DNA of 64,000 bases, from assembly GCF_000027005.1 (NCBI RefSeq), contig NC_012965.1, positions 1,289,001 to 1,353,000 of the forward strand. Reading direction: 5' to 3'. Within the stretch, counting starts at the first letter, position 1, and each line of letters begins with the position of its first letter. Positions 20,748 to 29,175 of this stretch are shown here, piece by piece. A program made the position numbers and the translations under genes. The notes under the pieces were generated by a model. It saw nothing but the letters and a program-made list of their open reading frames with translations, was not told the origin of the DNA and did not search any database. This DNA is from Komagataella phaffii GS115. Lineage: Eukaryota > Ascomycota > Pichiomycetes > Pichiales > Pichiaceae.

Positions 20748-21839
20748 TTATCCACCGATTAAAATCATTGGACGGTTAGGCATGTTTTCAAGGTCTCCAA
20801 GTCCAGCATGGCTCGCCTTTTTAAGTTTCACTGCTGCACCAATGGCCTCAAGCATCCTCTTGTCGGAGGTTCCCTCTCTCAAAAGTGTCTTCAGATCTAG
20901 TTCATCATTACCAAAGAGACACGTTTTCAGATTTCCATCGTTGGTAATCCTCAAACGAGTACATGACGAGCAAAAGTTTTCTGTCATAGATGTAATGAAA
21001 CCTATCGTTCCAAGAAATCCAGGAATTTCAAATAACTTGGCTGTATCTCCTGGTTTGTGGGCAATCCTGCGAATTGAAGGGTAACTGACTCGAATATTGT
21101 CCAGCATATCTTGATAAGTGATCATTTTGTTATTTGACCATTTGTTCCCGTCGAATGGCATGTATTCAATGAACCTGACCTCGATCTGGTTATCTCTGGC
21201 GAGAGCTACGAAGTTCAGCAACTCATCTTCGTTGACACCTTTCATTATTACCACATTGATCTTCAATTTAGGCACGCCCAACTCCAAAGCTTTATTAATC
21301 GACTTTAACACTGCGGATAATCCATTTCTCCTTGTAATTAATAAAAACTTACCTTCCACCAATGTATCCAAACTCAGATTCAATGACGTCAAACCTCCGT
21401 TTCTTATCAATGCAGGTAACTTCCTGTGAAGTGCTAACCCATTAGACGTCATACAGATTTCTTTGATTCCTGGCACTTGTTTGATCGATTGGACTAGATC
21501 AACAATATCAGTTCTGACCGTAGGCTCTCCACCAGTAAGCCTTATCTTAGTAACACCTTGACTGGCAAATAATTTTACAATACGAATAATCTCGTCACTC
21601 GTCAAAGTTTCCTCGGAAGGCGTTAGCTCTACTCCTTCTTCGGGCATACAATAAACGCATCGCAGGTTACATCTTTCTGTAATGGAGATCCTGAGGTAAT
21701 TATGTTTCCTTCCATGTGTATCAGTCAGAAATTCTGAAAATGGTTTTAAAGGTAGACTTCTCAAATTTTGTAGTCTTGGGGAAGCAGACGCCAGGCGATG
21801 CGTAAATCTTTTGGCCAGTATGATTCGATTAAAGAACAT
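20748..21839 (-). CDS. GTP 3',8-cyclase (MoaA/Cnx2/MOCS1A type), radical SAM
   Basis: The 363-residue protein has an N-terminal basic presequence (MFFNRIILAKRFTHRL), implying mitochondrial import as for eukaryotic MoaA. The radical-SAM cluster is C57-x3-C61-x2-C64 (TERCNLRCVYC), followed by LTGGEPTVR. The second 4Fe-4S cluster is C290, C293 and C307 with the CTRLR motif. The C-terminus is the double glycine ILIGG that is functionally required in human MOCS1A. It turns GTP into the cyclic precursor processed by MoaC, whose gene lies directly downstream. Start and stop are unambiguous. Confidence 0.93.
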   Translation of the reverse strand: MFFNRIILAKRFTHRLASASPRLQNLRSLPLKPFSEFLTDTHGRKHNYLRISITERCNLRCVYCMPEEGVELTPSEETLTSDEIIRIVKLFASQGVTKIRLTGGEPTVRTDIVDLVQSIKQVPGIKEICMTSNGLALHRKLPALIRNGGLTSLNLSLDTLVEGKFLLITRRNGLSAVLKSINKALELGVPKLKINVVIMKGVNEDELLNFVALARDNQIEVRFIEYMPFDGNKWSNNKMITYQDMLDNIRVSYPSIRRIAHKPGDTAKLFEIPGFLGTIGFITSMTENFCSSCTRLRITNDGNLKTCLFGNDELDLKTLLREGTSDKRMLEAIGAAVKLKKASHAGLGDLENMPNRPMILIGG

Positions 21840-22236
21840 CCGAATAAAAAACTACTGAACCAGACAGCAAGAAGAGAGTATGAAGAATAGACAAATTTGC
21901 TGTTGAACACAATAATCTTAGGTAAGATAATAGTCAGTCGCCATTTTGCGATAGGCGCGGGTCATCCCGCGGCGGCCTCATCGTTCCTTATCTAATACAT
22001 TTCTCTTCTTCCTCTCTCTTATCCTCTAAGCGTGACACACCAGTACAAAGGTCACACAGAATTAAGATTTATTCAATCAATCGTTAAGAAGCAGCAAGAA
22101 TAAATCCTATCGTTTATTTGATCATTTCCAGCACAAAAAGGGAACCTAATTGAATAACAAGTCAACACTAAAATTACCCCCAACCGCACATATCAAACAC
22201 AGCCAACTTAGAACACTTACTAATCTCCGATACAAA
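21840..22236. promoter_or_regulatory. Divergent promoter between MoaA-type gene and ATG3, with GC-rich palindrome
   Basis: This is a mostly AT-rich intergenic region. It contains one GC-rich perfect inverted repeat (CGCGGG-TCAT-CCCGCG, 21956-21971), within which CGG and CCG triplets are six bases apart, the spacing recognised by Ppr1-like zinc-cluster activators. No gene is seen. Confidence 0.4.
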
Positions 22237-23187
22237 ATGCTACGATCAACCCTAAGCTCGTGGAGAGAGTATCTTACCCCCGTGACTCATAAATCGACTT
22301 TTGAAGAAACCGGAGAAATCACACCAGAAGAGTTTGTGGAGGCTGGTGATTACCTCGTGTATAAGTTCCCCACATGGCAATGGTCATCGGCTCCTCCTAA
22401 CAAAAAGAGAGACTTCCTTCCCGATGATAAGCAGTTTCTAGTCACACATCGTGTTCCATCTTACGCAAGGGCTGCTGAACTAACCGAGGAACAAGCCGAC
22501 GGTGGCGGTCCAGATACAGAGGATGATGACGAGGAAGATGGCTGGACCAACGCCGCTGTAGGATTCAAGAAACTTTCTAGTAAATCTCGTTTACATGATA
22601 ATGGAACGGATTCAACTGATGCCCGTCCAGCTTCGGAAGAAAATAACGATATTGACGCCCTAATAGATGAGTCTGCTGACATTGATAATGAAGACAATGA
22701 CCATCAACACCAACACCATTATAACGCCAACAAACGAAGCTACGACCTGTACATTACGTACTCAACTTCGTATCGAGTGCCAAAGCTTTACCTTGTTGGG
22801 TTTGATGCTGACGGTTCACCTTTGAGCCCAGACCGCATGTTTGAGGACATTTCGCCGGATTACCGACAAAAGACAGCTACCATTGAAAAAGCCCCATTCT
22901 TATCCAATACCACATCTGTGTCAGTTCACCCTTGCAAGCATGCCAACGTAATGCGAGTATTAATGGCCAGAGCAACTCAAAGAAGTATTCAAAATGCTAG
23001 CTCAGTGACGGAGGGAGTGCACAAACTTGGAATTGCCGATAATAATGATGAATGGGAAGATGTGAACACATCAGACACTACCCAGCAAGGAATTCGTGTT
23101 GATCAGTACTTGATAATATTCTTGAAGTTTATTTCTAGTGTTACCCCAGGTATTGAACATGACTACACAATGGATGCCACATTTTAG
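22237..23187 (+). CDS. ATG3: Atg3, E2-like enzyme for Atg8 lipidation
   Basis: The 316-residue protein starts MLRSTLSSWREYLTPV, the amphipathic N-terminal helix of Atg3. It continues with the flexible acidic region (about 84-160, TEDDDEEDGW...). The catalytic E2-like core carries HPCKHA with C233 as thioester cysteine (C234 in S. cerevisiae). A WEDV motif at about 273-276 corresponds to the Atg8-interacting WEDL of yeast Atg3. It transfers Atg8 from Atg7 to phosphatidylethanolamine on the phagophore. The frame is open further upstream to 22150, but the family start is the ATG at 22237. Confidence 0.96.
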   Translation: MLRSTLSSWREYLTPVTHKSTFEETGEITPEEFVEAGDYLVYKFPTWQWSSAPPNKKRDFLPDDKQFLVTHRVPSYARAAELTEEQADGGGPDTEDDDEEDGWTNAAVGFKKLSSKSRLHDNGTDSTDARPASEENNDIDALIDESADIDNEDNDHQHQHHYNANKRSYDLYITYSTSYRVPKLYLVGFDADGSPLSPDRMFEDISPDYRQKTATIEKAPFLSNTTSVSVHPCKHANVMRVLMARATQRSIQNASSVTEGVHKLGIADNNDEWEDVNTSDTTQQGIRVDQYLIIFLKFISSVTPGIEHDYTMDATF

Positions 23188-23981
23188 TTTTTTTACGAAT
23201 ATTAAGTAGAGTTTGAGGGTGATTGACTATCTAGATTTATCAAGTCTGACTATACAATTGAAAAATTATTCTAAGAGTTTACGGTAAATAGGCTTCCTTC
23301 TTTCCTCTAAACGAGGCAAAAGAAGTTGTACAGAGCGTGGTCAACGGTGCAAGTTGTCGTCAGAATTGACGCCTGCACCAGACAGCTGTGGAAGACTCTT
23401 TCAACAGAGAGGAGAAACACGGAAGCACACGGTCCTGAGGTTCATTGCTTATCTTGTCATACTGTTTCAAAATCCTACTACGGTGTCTCAAATCTATTAT
23501 TATCAAACCACCCATAAATAACTCAAAACAGAAATGCATCCACATTGAGTCATCTCCCTCATCTCGTTTGAGAAATACCTTATCTAAATCCGAACCCTGG
23601 AATTCAAAACACCAAAACAACTTCTCATTGGACAGCTGGACCTTGCTTCCTTGCTCGGCCGCACTTCGTAATTCATATTGTATTGTTTGACATGAGACAC
23701 GCCACAACTTCTCGTATAGAACATTCTAGCTTTTCTTACCCCTTTCGGCTTAGAAAATAATCGGTAGTGTACTACCCGTCTCGTATTCCATTACTAATAG
23801 TGAAGATGGAACAAGGAGTTACCATCCAAACTTAACAAGCTACCAAGTGTGGGCAACCAACTTTCTTCTCTACTCTTTCTTTATTTACTTGCAAGAGCTC
23901 AAGCACACGCTCAATAGAGAAACAGCCTACTACCAAACCGATTTATTGCTTACTTTTCATCCACTACAAACTACATCAACC
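23188..23981. promoter_or_regulatory. Long RPN4 upstream region with heat-shock-element-like site
   Basis: About 790 bp separate ATG3 and RPN4. I see no credible gene. A GAAcaTTC inverted pair (23719-23726) resembles a minimal heat-shock element, and GGCAAAA (23315-23321) matches only the core of the Rpn4 box. Hsf1 control of RPN4 is known in S. cerevisiae. The sites here are motif matches only. Confidence 0.35.
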
Positions 23982-25370
23982 ATGACATTTCAAGTAGCCT
24001 TACCGAAACTTAGACGAACTCTCACAGACATAATGGAGGATGAGCTGTATCATGTACCGGATCTTCCAGCGACCGCTGATGCTGATATGACCGAACCATC
24101 TATGTACGCAAGCAACACGAATATTGATACAGAAATGAACCTGTACCAGGATTATTCCCGAGCCCTCAACAGAATAAGCAGCGGATCAAACAGCCCTGTC
24201 GTTTCCCATTCTGGCGCATACTGGTCAAATACTAACTCCATAAATGGGAGCCAGGAGTTCCTAACGATACCGGATACCATGGATGAAGATAAAGATCAAG
24301 ATATGACAGGCATGATGGGTTTGCAACAGAATGATCCGGCTCAACCCCCTTTGGAAGAAGACAATGGTGAGGATGAAGACGACGAATTTGATGATGACGA
24401 GGTAATTTATGATTATGACTACGAGGTCAAACCATTCACCGCATATGCCGATCGTAATGCTCTTAGTTATGGATATGAACCATTTCAAAAAGTTGAGGAT
24501 TATAACAAGAATTACATGCTCAGTTCTTTTAAGGGATTCCCTGAGAAAGCTGATCCACAACTTAGCTTTCCCGATGACGAAATTTTAGGGCGTAATCCGT
24601 TTGATTTTGAAATGAATGACACATCCTCCAAACTCTACATTTATCCCGAGGAAGAAGACAAGGCCGAGATCAATCATTTCGACCTCAAGAAAGAGTTCCT
24701 TGAGGAAGATATTTCTGAGGATGAGAACGATGATACCAACAGAACTAACAACATTGAAAACAATACAACAAGCATGATTAACATCAACCCTGGGTTGGCA
24801 GAAGCTGGCAATTCTGTAATTCCCCCACAATTACTCCGAAGTTCCCCAGTCATTTCCCCCATCTCCAACCAAGCCCAGGAGGCTACCGGTACAAACTCCG
24901 TAAGATCCAATGTTTCTGAGAACAACACCCCCAAGCAGCAAGAAATCAAGTTCAAGATTCCATCGTCTCCTTCCGGGGAAGAAGACGTCCACCAGTGTCA
25001 ACTTGTAAATCCTACCACCGGTCAGAAATGTTTCAAGCAGTTTTCTAGACCCTATGATTTAATCAGACATCAAGAAACCATCCATGCGGAACGCAAGAAG
25101 ATTTTTCGATGTATTCTGTGTGAAACGGATGCTTTAAGACATGAGAATAGAGTTCCCGCCTACTACGATGGGTGCAAGTTCGTTAGTGTTCCTACGGAAT
25201 CAGGGGAATTGGCCCGGGTCGTTCTTCCAGATCAACCCCCTCGTATCTCCAAGAAGACTTTTAGCCGTGGAGATGCTCTTTCTCGACATGTTCGTGTAAA
25301 GCATGGACTTACCGGTACATCTGCAACTGATGCTATAAGATATGCAAAAGATCATGTAGAATACCTTTAG
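23982..25370 (+). CDS. RPN4: Rpn4, proteasome gene transcription activator
   Basis: The start at 23982 gives a 462-residue protein. Near its N-terminus is RRTLTDIMEDELYH, almost identical to S. cerevisiae Rpn4 (KRTLTDILEDELYH), the region that also governs its rapid turnover. The middle is acidic and Asn/Ser-rich. The C-terminus has the split C2H2 fingers: C-x8-C-x-QFSRPYDLIRH-x4-H, then CILC followed after a long insert by TFSRGDALSRHVRVKH, and the ending AKDHVEYL. Rpn4 activates proteasome genes through PACE boxes and is itself degraded by the proteasome. The frame is open upstream to 23847, but the family start is clear. Confidence 0.93.
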   Translation: MTFQVALPKLRRTLTDIMEDELYHVPDLPATADADMTEPSMYASNTNIDTEMNLYQDYSRALNRISSGSNSPVVSHSGAYWSNTNSINGSQEFLTIPDTMDEDKDQDMTGMMGLQQNDPAQPPLEEDNGEDEDDEFDDDEVIYDYDYEVKPFTAYADRNALSYGYEPFQKVEDYNKNYMLSSFKGFPEKADPQLSFPDDEILGRNPFDFEMNDTSSKLYIYPEEEDKAEINHFDLKKEFLEEDISEDENDDTNRTNNIENNTTSMININPGLAEAGNSVIPPQLLRSSPVISPISNQAQEATGTNSVRSNVSENNTPKQQEIKFKIPSSPSGEEDVHQCQLVNPTTGQKCFKQFSRPYDLIRHQETIHAERKKIFRCILCETDALRHENRVPAYYDGCKFVSVPTESGELARVVLPDQPPRISKKTFSRGDALSRHVRVKHGLTGTSATDAIRYAKDHVEYL

Positions 25371-25531
25371 ACTATATATCACTAAATTGAATTTGGGATT
25401 TATTCTTCCCTTCAGTATATTCTTGATCAAACTTGTGTTTGATTTGGTGCGCAACCTTCGAAATCTGTGTTACCTGCCACCGCCTCTATCGCGCCACGTA
25501 TTGAGGCTCATTCCATTCAACTACAACAACC

Positions 25532-26498
25532 ATGGATTCATTCTCTGACAGCGGTGGTAAGTTCATTTAACTTTTCAATGACAGGATAGCACTGTTTACC
25601 GTTGTTTTCAACTGTATTTGACTAACATCGTCCTTTTTTAGAGCTCTATCAAATTAGACAGCAGTTTTTCACTGGTCAATACGTCAATGTCATCGAATCA
25701 GACTTGTTATCCTTTTCGGAGACAAACAGAGAGAAAGCTCTAGAGTACATTGTAAGAGCTTACATCGGACTTGGGAAATACCAGAAAGCCCGTGATTTGT
25801 CACTGGATTCGGAATCCTCTCAACTTTTTCAAGACTTTGTTGACTTTCTGGAATTAGGTGCTGATTCTGAGAACGCTGGGATAGAAGCTGTTATACAAAG
25901 CCCTCCACATTCAGAGCTGAGTCTGGTTCTTGGAGGAATATATCTGGCTAAGTTGGGGCGTGTTGAGGAAAGTCTGGCACTGCTTCACTTGCATCAAAAT
26001 TCGTTAGAGTGTGTTTCCCTAATAGTCCAGTTATACTTGATTACCAATCGGGTTAAAAAGGCTCAACAAGAACTGGAAATCTCATCGAGATGGGCTCAAG
26101 ATAGCATTGTACACAATTTGGCAGAAAGTTGGGTCAACCTCACACTTGGGGGATCTCTATACCAGTCCAGCTTTTACTTTTTTGAAGAGATCTCTCAACA
26201 ACACACGTCTATTGAAACTTTACTAGGACTGTTGGTTGTTAGTTTACAATTACACCATGTTGAAGAATCTGCCGATATCGTTACCCAATTGTATGAAGTG
26301 GCCCAGTTACACGGAATACAACTGGATCCAAGCGTGTACGCCAATGAAATTACGATAGGAATCCTCAAGGGAGATACTTCGAAGCAAGAAGAATTGAGAG
26401 AAAAGATTAAGCAATCCAACCCCAACCACCCATATCTCTTAGATTATGAGGCTAGGGTTGAACAATTTGATGCTATTGTGGCCAGATATCATGAATAG
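25532..26498 (+). CDS. SEC28: Sec28, epsilon-COP subunit of coatomer (one intron)
   Basis: The gene has two exons: 25532-25556 and 25642-26498. The 85-nt intron starts GTAAGT, has a GACTAAC branch point (25620-25626) and ends TTTTTTAG. The spliced product is 293 residues (yeast Sec28 is 296), starting MDSFSDSGELYQIRQQFFTGQY, with the TPR-like helices expected of epsilon-COP (ALEYIVRAYIGLGKYQKA, FYFFEEISQQHTSIETLLGL). It is part of the COPI coat for Golgi-to-ER transport. An unspliced reading would begin only at a non-ATG codon at 25704 and miss the conserved N-terminus. Confidence 0.92.
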
Positions 26499-26533
26499 AA
26501 TAAATAATTTTTGTTTCGAGAGTATAGTGAACA

Positions 26534-26899
26534 CTATTTAACTTCATACTCCTTCTTTTCCCTAAAGAAAGAAAAAAAGTCTCTGATAATATCGAGAGTC
26601 ACTGGTATATCAGCATTTTTAAGTTCCTTCTTGACCCTATCCATAGCTGTTCGAATATCTGAATCGGCAACCAGCAGCAATTGTTGTTGCATGGAAAGGT
26701 CCGGCCCGCCGAGAATACCCTTTTCGGCCAATACTAGTGAGGTTTCATTGAGAGCTTTGTAAACTGATGGGTTCTTGTGTACTTTGTAGAAAAATTCAAC
26801 GGCGTTTCGATCCGCATCGGAGGTGATTGAAGCTTTCCTAATGGCCAAAACAGTTCTCAAAGTCCTTGTTGAGGAGATGCTGGAGCGGAGAAGAGACAT
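26534..26899 (-). CDS. Small predicted mitochondrial protein, unidentified
   Basis: Starting at the Met at 26899 gives 121 residues. They open with a Ser/Arg-rich, acid-free stretch (MSLLRSSISSTRTLRTVLAIRK) typical of a mitochondrial presequence. The rest is helical and charged (ADRNAVEFFYKVHKNPSVYKAL, ILGGPDLSMQQQLLL). The frame is open to 27019, but the upstream part looks like promoter. It converges with SEC28, stops 35 bp apart. I do not recognise the family. Confidence 0.6.
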   Translation of the reverse strand: MSLLRSSISSTRTLRTVLAIRKASITSDADRNAVEFFYKVHKNPSVYKALNETSLVLAEKGILGGPDLSMQQQLLLVADSDIRTAMDRVKKELKNADIPVTLDIIRDFFSFFREKKEYEVK

Positions 26900-27318
26900 G
26901 AGTAAAGATGGAACTGTAAGGCCCAGGTGTTTTACGTGGAAACCAGAGATGAGCCTGGTTAGACGTTGAATGATTGTGCAATAAGGCAGTTCGATTAGGC
27001 ACAGCACAGAGATAACCAAGCATCGTGACCAGAATAATACATCTCTACACCATGCCCACCAGTGATCGGGGATTCATACCGGATTAACCTTTGGAATGAA
27101 TGTCTTTAAAGAGCTAACAAGTATCGTAGACCAGCAAATCACAAATATACTATCCATATTTAGAGTAATTTAAGCACTGTACGTTTGGTTACCAAACTAT
27201 AACAAAAAAGTTAAAACGAAAAGCTGAAGTGCGGGAAGTTTTAGCAAACTCCCCTTAAGGAACCACTTAATCTTTGGATAAGGTGGACGATTAGGTTTCA
27301 CCTTCGTAATTGCATAAT
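26900..27318. other. Intergenic region between the mitochondrial-type gene and the bacterial-type pair
   Basis: No gene is seen. The left half is upstream sequence of the gene at 26534. The right half (about 27150-27318) is A/T-rich and precedes the stop of the Hsp31-like ORF, so one junction of the presumed insertion should lie here. No flanking repeat or transposon end is visible. Confidence 0.4.
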
Positions 27319-28008
27319 TTATTGCTTCAGTTGTTCCATTACCACTTTCGCAATTTCTTTTGAACTGAATGGGTTCTGTCCTGTGATTAAGTTCCCGTCC
27401 ACGACCACTTTTGACGTCATTGGGATAAAAGCTTTCTCGTATTTTGAAGTTTTTTTATTCAATTCTGCTTCAAGGTTGAACGGTACTTCTTTTCTGCGTC
27501 CTGCTATAGCTTCTTCAAACCAATTAAATCCTGTAATGGCCTTGTCTTTGATTAGATACTCGCCATCAGACAGTTTTACGTTCAAAAGCCCACAAACTCC
27601 GTGACATACAGCGGCAACAATTTTGCCCGCCTCATAGTGTTCTTTGATGATGTTTTGTAAAACAGTGTTGTTCGGAAAGTCATACATTGTTCCGTGTCCA
27701 CCTGCCAAATAAACAACGTCAAACTGTTGTCCTGTGACTTCACCCAAACTTTTTGTGTTTTGCAACAACTTCATAAAGTCTTGGTTTGTCTCATAATCCT
27801 TTGAAAGCTTGTCAATCAGCATTGATTTCAAGCTTTCAGGGTCAAGCGGAATGTTTCCGCCTTGCGGACTCGCAATCGTCACATCATAGCCGTTCTCTTT
27901 TGCACTATGATACATATGTGTCAACTCACTTAACCACAAGCCTGTTGGCAGCTTTCCGCTTTCATACTTAGCAACACTGGTAACTACAATCAAAATTTGC
28001 ACAGTCAT
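27319..28008 (-). CDS. DJ-1/PfpI (Hsp31-like) protein of bacterial type
   Basis: The 229-residue protein has the Hsp31-like class I amidotransferase fold. It shows E28 in TGLWLSELTHMY, ASPQGG, the GGHG loop (103-106) and the nucleophile elbow AAVCHG with C135-H136. Relatives act as glyoxalase III, deglycase-like or chaperone proteins. The sequence style and use of CCG, GGC and AGC codons look bacterial rather than like the neighbours. Its ATG overlaps the TGA of the upstream SDR gene by ATGA, an arrangement normal in bacterial operons and rare for yeast nuclear genes. Bacteroidetes origin is my guess. No intron or targeting signal is seen. Confidence 0.88.
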   Translation of the reverse strand: MTVQILIVVTSVAKYESGKLPTGLWLSELTHMYHSAKENGYDVTIASPQGGNIPLDPESLKSMLIDKLSKDYETNQDFMKLLQNTKSLGEVTGQQFDVVYLAGGHGTMYDFPNNTVLQNIIKEHYEAGKIVAAVCHGVCGLLNVKLSDGEYLIKDKAITGFNWFEEAIAGRRKEVPFNLEAELNKKTSKYEKAFIPMTSKVVVDGNLITGQNPFSSKEIAKVVMEQLKQ

Positions 28009-28946
28009 AGTTCTTGTTCGTTTTTTTGTTCGTTCAAAATATTAGTAATGCCTTCCGGAAAAGTTGTAACTTTAAATTCGGGAAATCTTTGCTTAAATTT
28101 ATCGGAAACAAAAATGTTATCTGCATTGTATCGCGGTAGGAGTTCCTGCAACTCTTTTGCTTGCTTGCTGAAGAAACTGGCTAATCTAAAAAAGAACATC
28201 TTTATAACGGAATAACTGTACTCTTTTTGGGAAATTTCTGAAGCAAGATCTATCAATTCTTTGTAGGTAAGCCTGTTGTCATCACAAGGCAGGTGCCACG
28301 TTTGGTCGAACGCATCGGGTGTATTACCGATTAGCGCCATCGCACGACTTGCATCAGGGGTAAAAATTAAGGTTCGTTTTGTATTGTCGTTGAGTGGAAC
28401 TTTCAGCTTTTTGCCCTGTTTGATATTGTCAAAAATCAACGTGTTGGTTATGCTTTGTGTTTTTCCTGTGCCATAAAACTCGGGTGCTCTGCAAATAACC
28501 GCTTCAATGCTTTTATTCTTTATTTCGTCTAGTAACATTGTTGCCATTTTTGCCCTCACGGTTGATTTTTGTCCAGCAGGCACAAACGGACTTTCTTCCG
28601 TTTGCGGTTCACTAGTTTTAGCATACATATAGGTATTGTCAAAAAACACCAACTTGCATTTATTTTTCTTACAGGCTTCAATTACGTTTTTCATCATAGT
28701 TGGAAATTGTTCTATCCACAGTTGAGAGTCCATTGGTAAACCTACAGTCAAGTAAGCTATCTCGCTACCTGCAACCGCTTCTTCCGTAGCTTGTAGGTCT
28801 AGTAAGTTTGCAGGGAAGAGTTGGTCGGTGTCATTCACTTTCTTAGGATTTCTGCTTACCAACCTGATGTCAGTCGTATAATTTCTATGCAGTTCCCTTG
28901 CTAATTCTTCAGCTATTTGTCCGTTTGCCCCAAGTATCGTCTGCAT
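28005..28946 (-). CDS. Atypical SDR / NAD(P)-binding epimerase-like protein of bacterial type
   Basis: The 313-residue protein starts with a Rossmann glycine loop (MQTILGANGQIAEELA), has the second strand LVSRNPKKV, and continues in the NmrA/extended-SDR manner (VFFDNTYMYAK, APEFYG, TWHLPCDD). The usual YxxxK catalytic pair is not evident; the corresponding helix reads KSTVRAKMA. It could therefore be a non-catalytic NAD(P)-binding protein or one with a changed mechanism. The stop overlaps the next gene's ATG (ATGA). It is divergent from a phosphoglycerate mutase-like yeast gene, across 229 bp. Substrate unknown. Confidence 0.87.
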   Translation of the reverse strand: MQTILGANGQIAEELARELHRNYTTDIRLVSRNPKKVNDTDQLFPANLLDLQATEEAVAGSEIAYLTVGLPMDSQLWIEQFPTMMKNVIEACKKNKCKLVFFDNTYMYAKTSEPQTEESPFVPAGQKSTVRAKMATMLLDEIKNKSIEAVICRAPEFYGTGKTQSITNTLIFDNIKQGKKLKVPLNDNTKRTLIFTPDASRAMALIGNTPDAFDQTWHLPCDDNRLTYKELIDLASEISQKEYSYSVIKMFFFRLASFFSKQAKELQELLPRYNADNIFVSDKFKQRFPEFKVTTFPEGITNILNEQKNEQEL

Positions 28947-29175
28947 ATTTATGTCTATAACTTATTGATAGGTTATTAAGTTTGGATGAAATTCACTTCA
29001 CATTTTCGTTTCTCATAGTAATTTTTCGCTAGCTCTCACACCCCCACTGGAATCTGCAGCCCGTGGAACCGGATGATTCCCGCACCCCCGGACAGGAAGC
29101 GTCCCCTATAACTCCGTTGATATACCCATCCTATTCCTCATTTCTGCGGACTTCTGCTAGCAAAGCAAAATATAT

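Noticed and set aside
23360..23707. A 115-codon minus-strand ORF in the RPN4 upstream region
   Set aside because: Composition looks random, there is no recognisable domain, and it overlaps other equally poor ORFs on the plus strand.
27319..28946. Plain bacterial contamination as the source of the two-gene block
   Set aside because: The block is contiguous with yeast genes on both sides within the same sequence and shares a promoter region with one. An assembly chimaera is still possible, so the check is listed in the finding.
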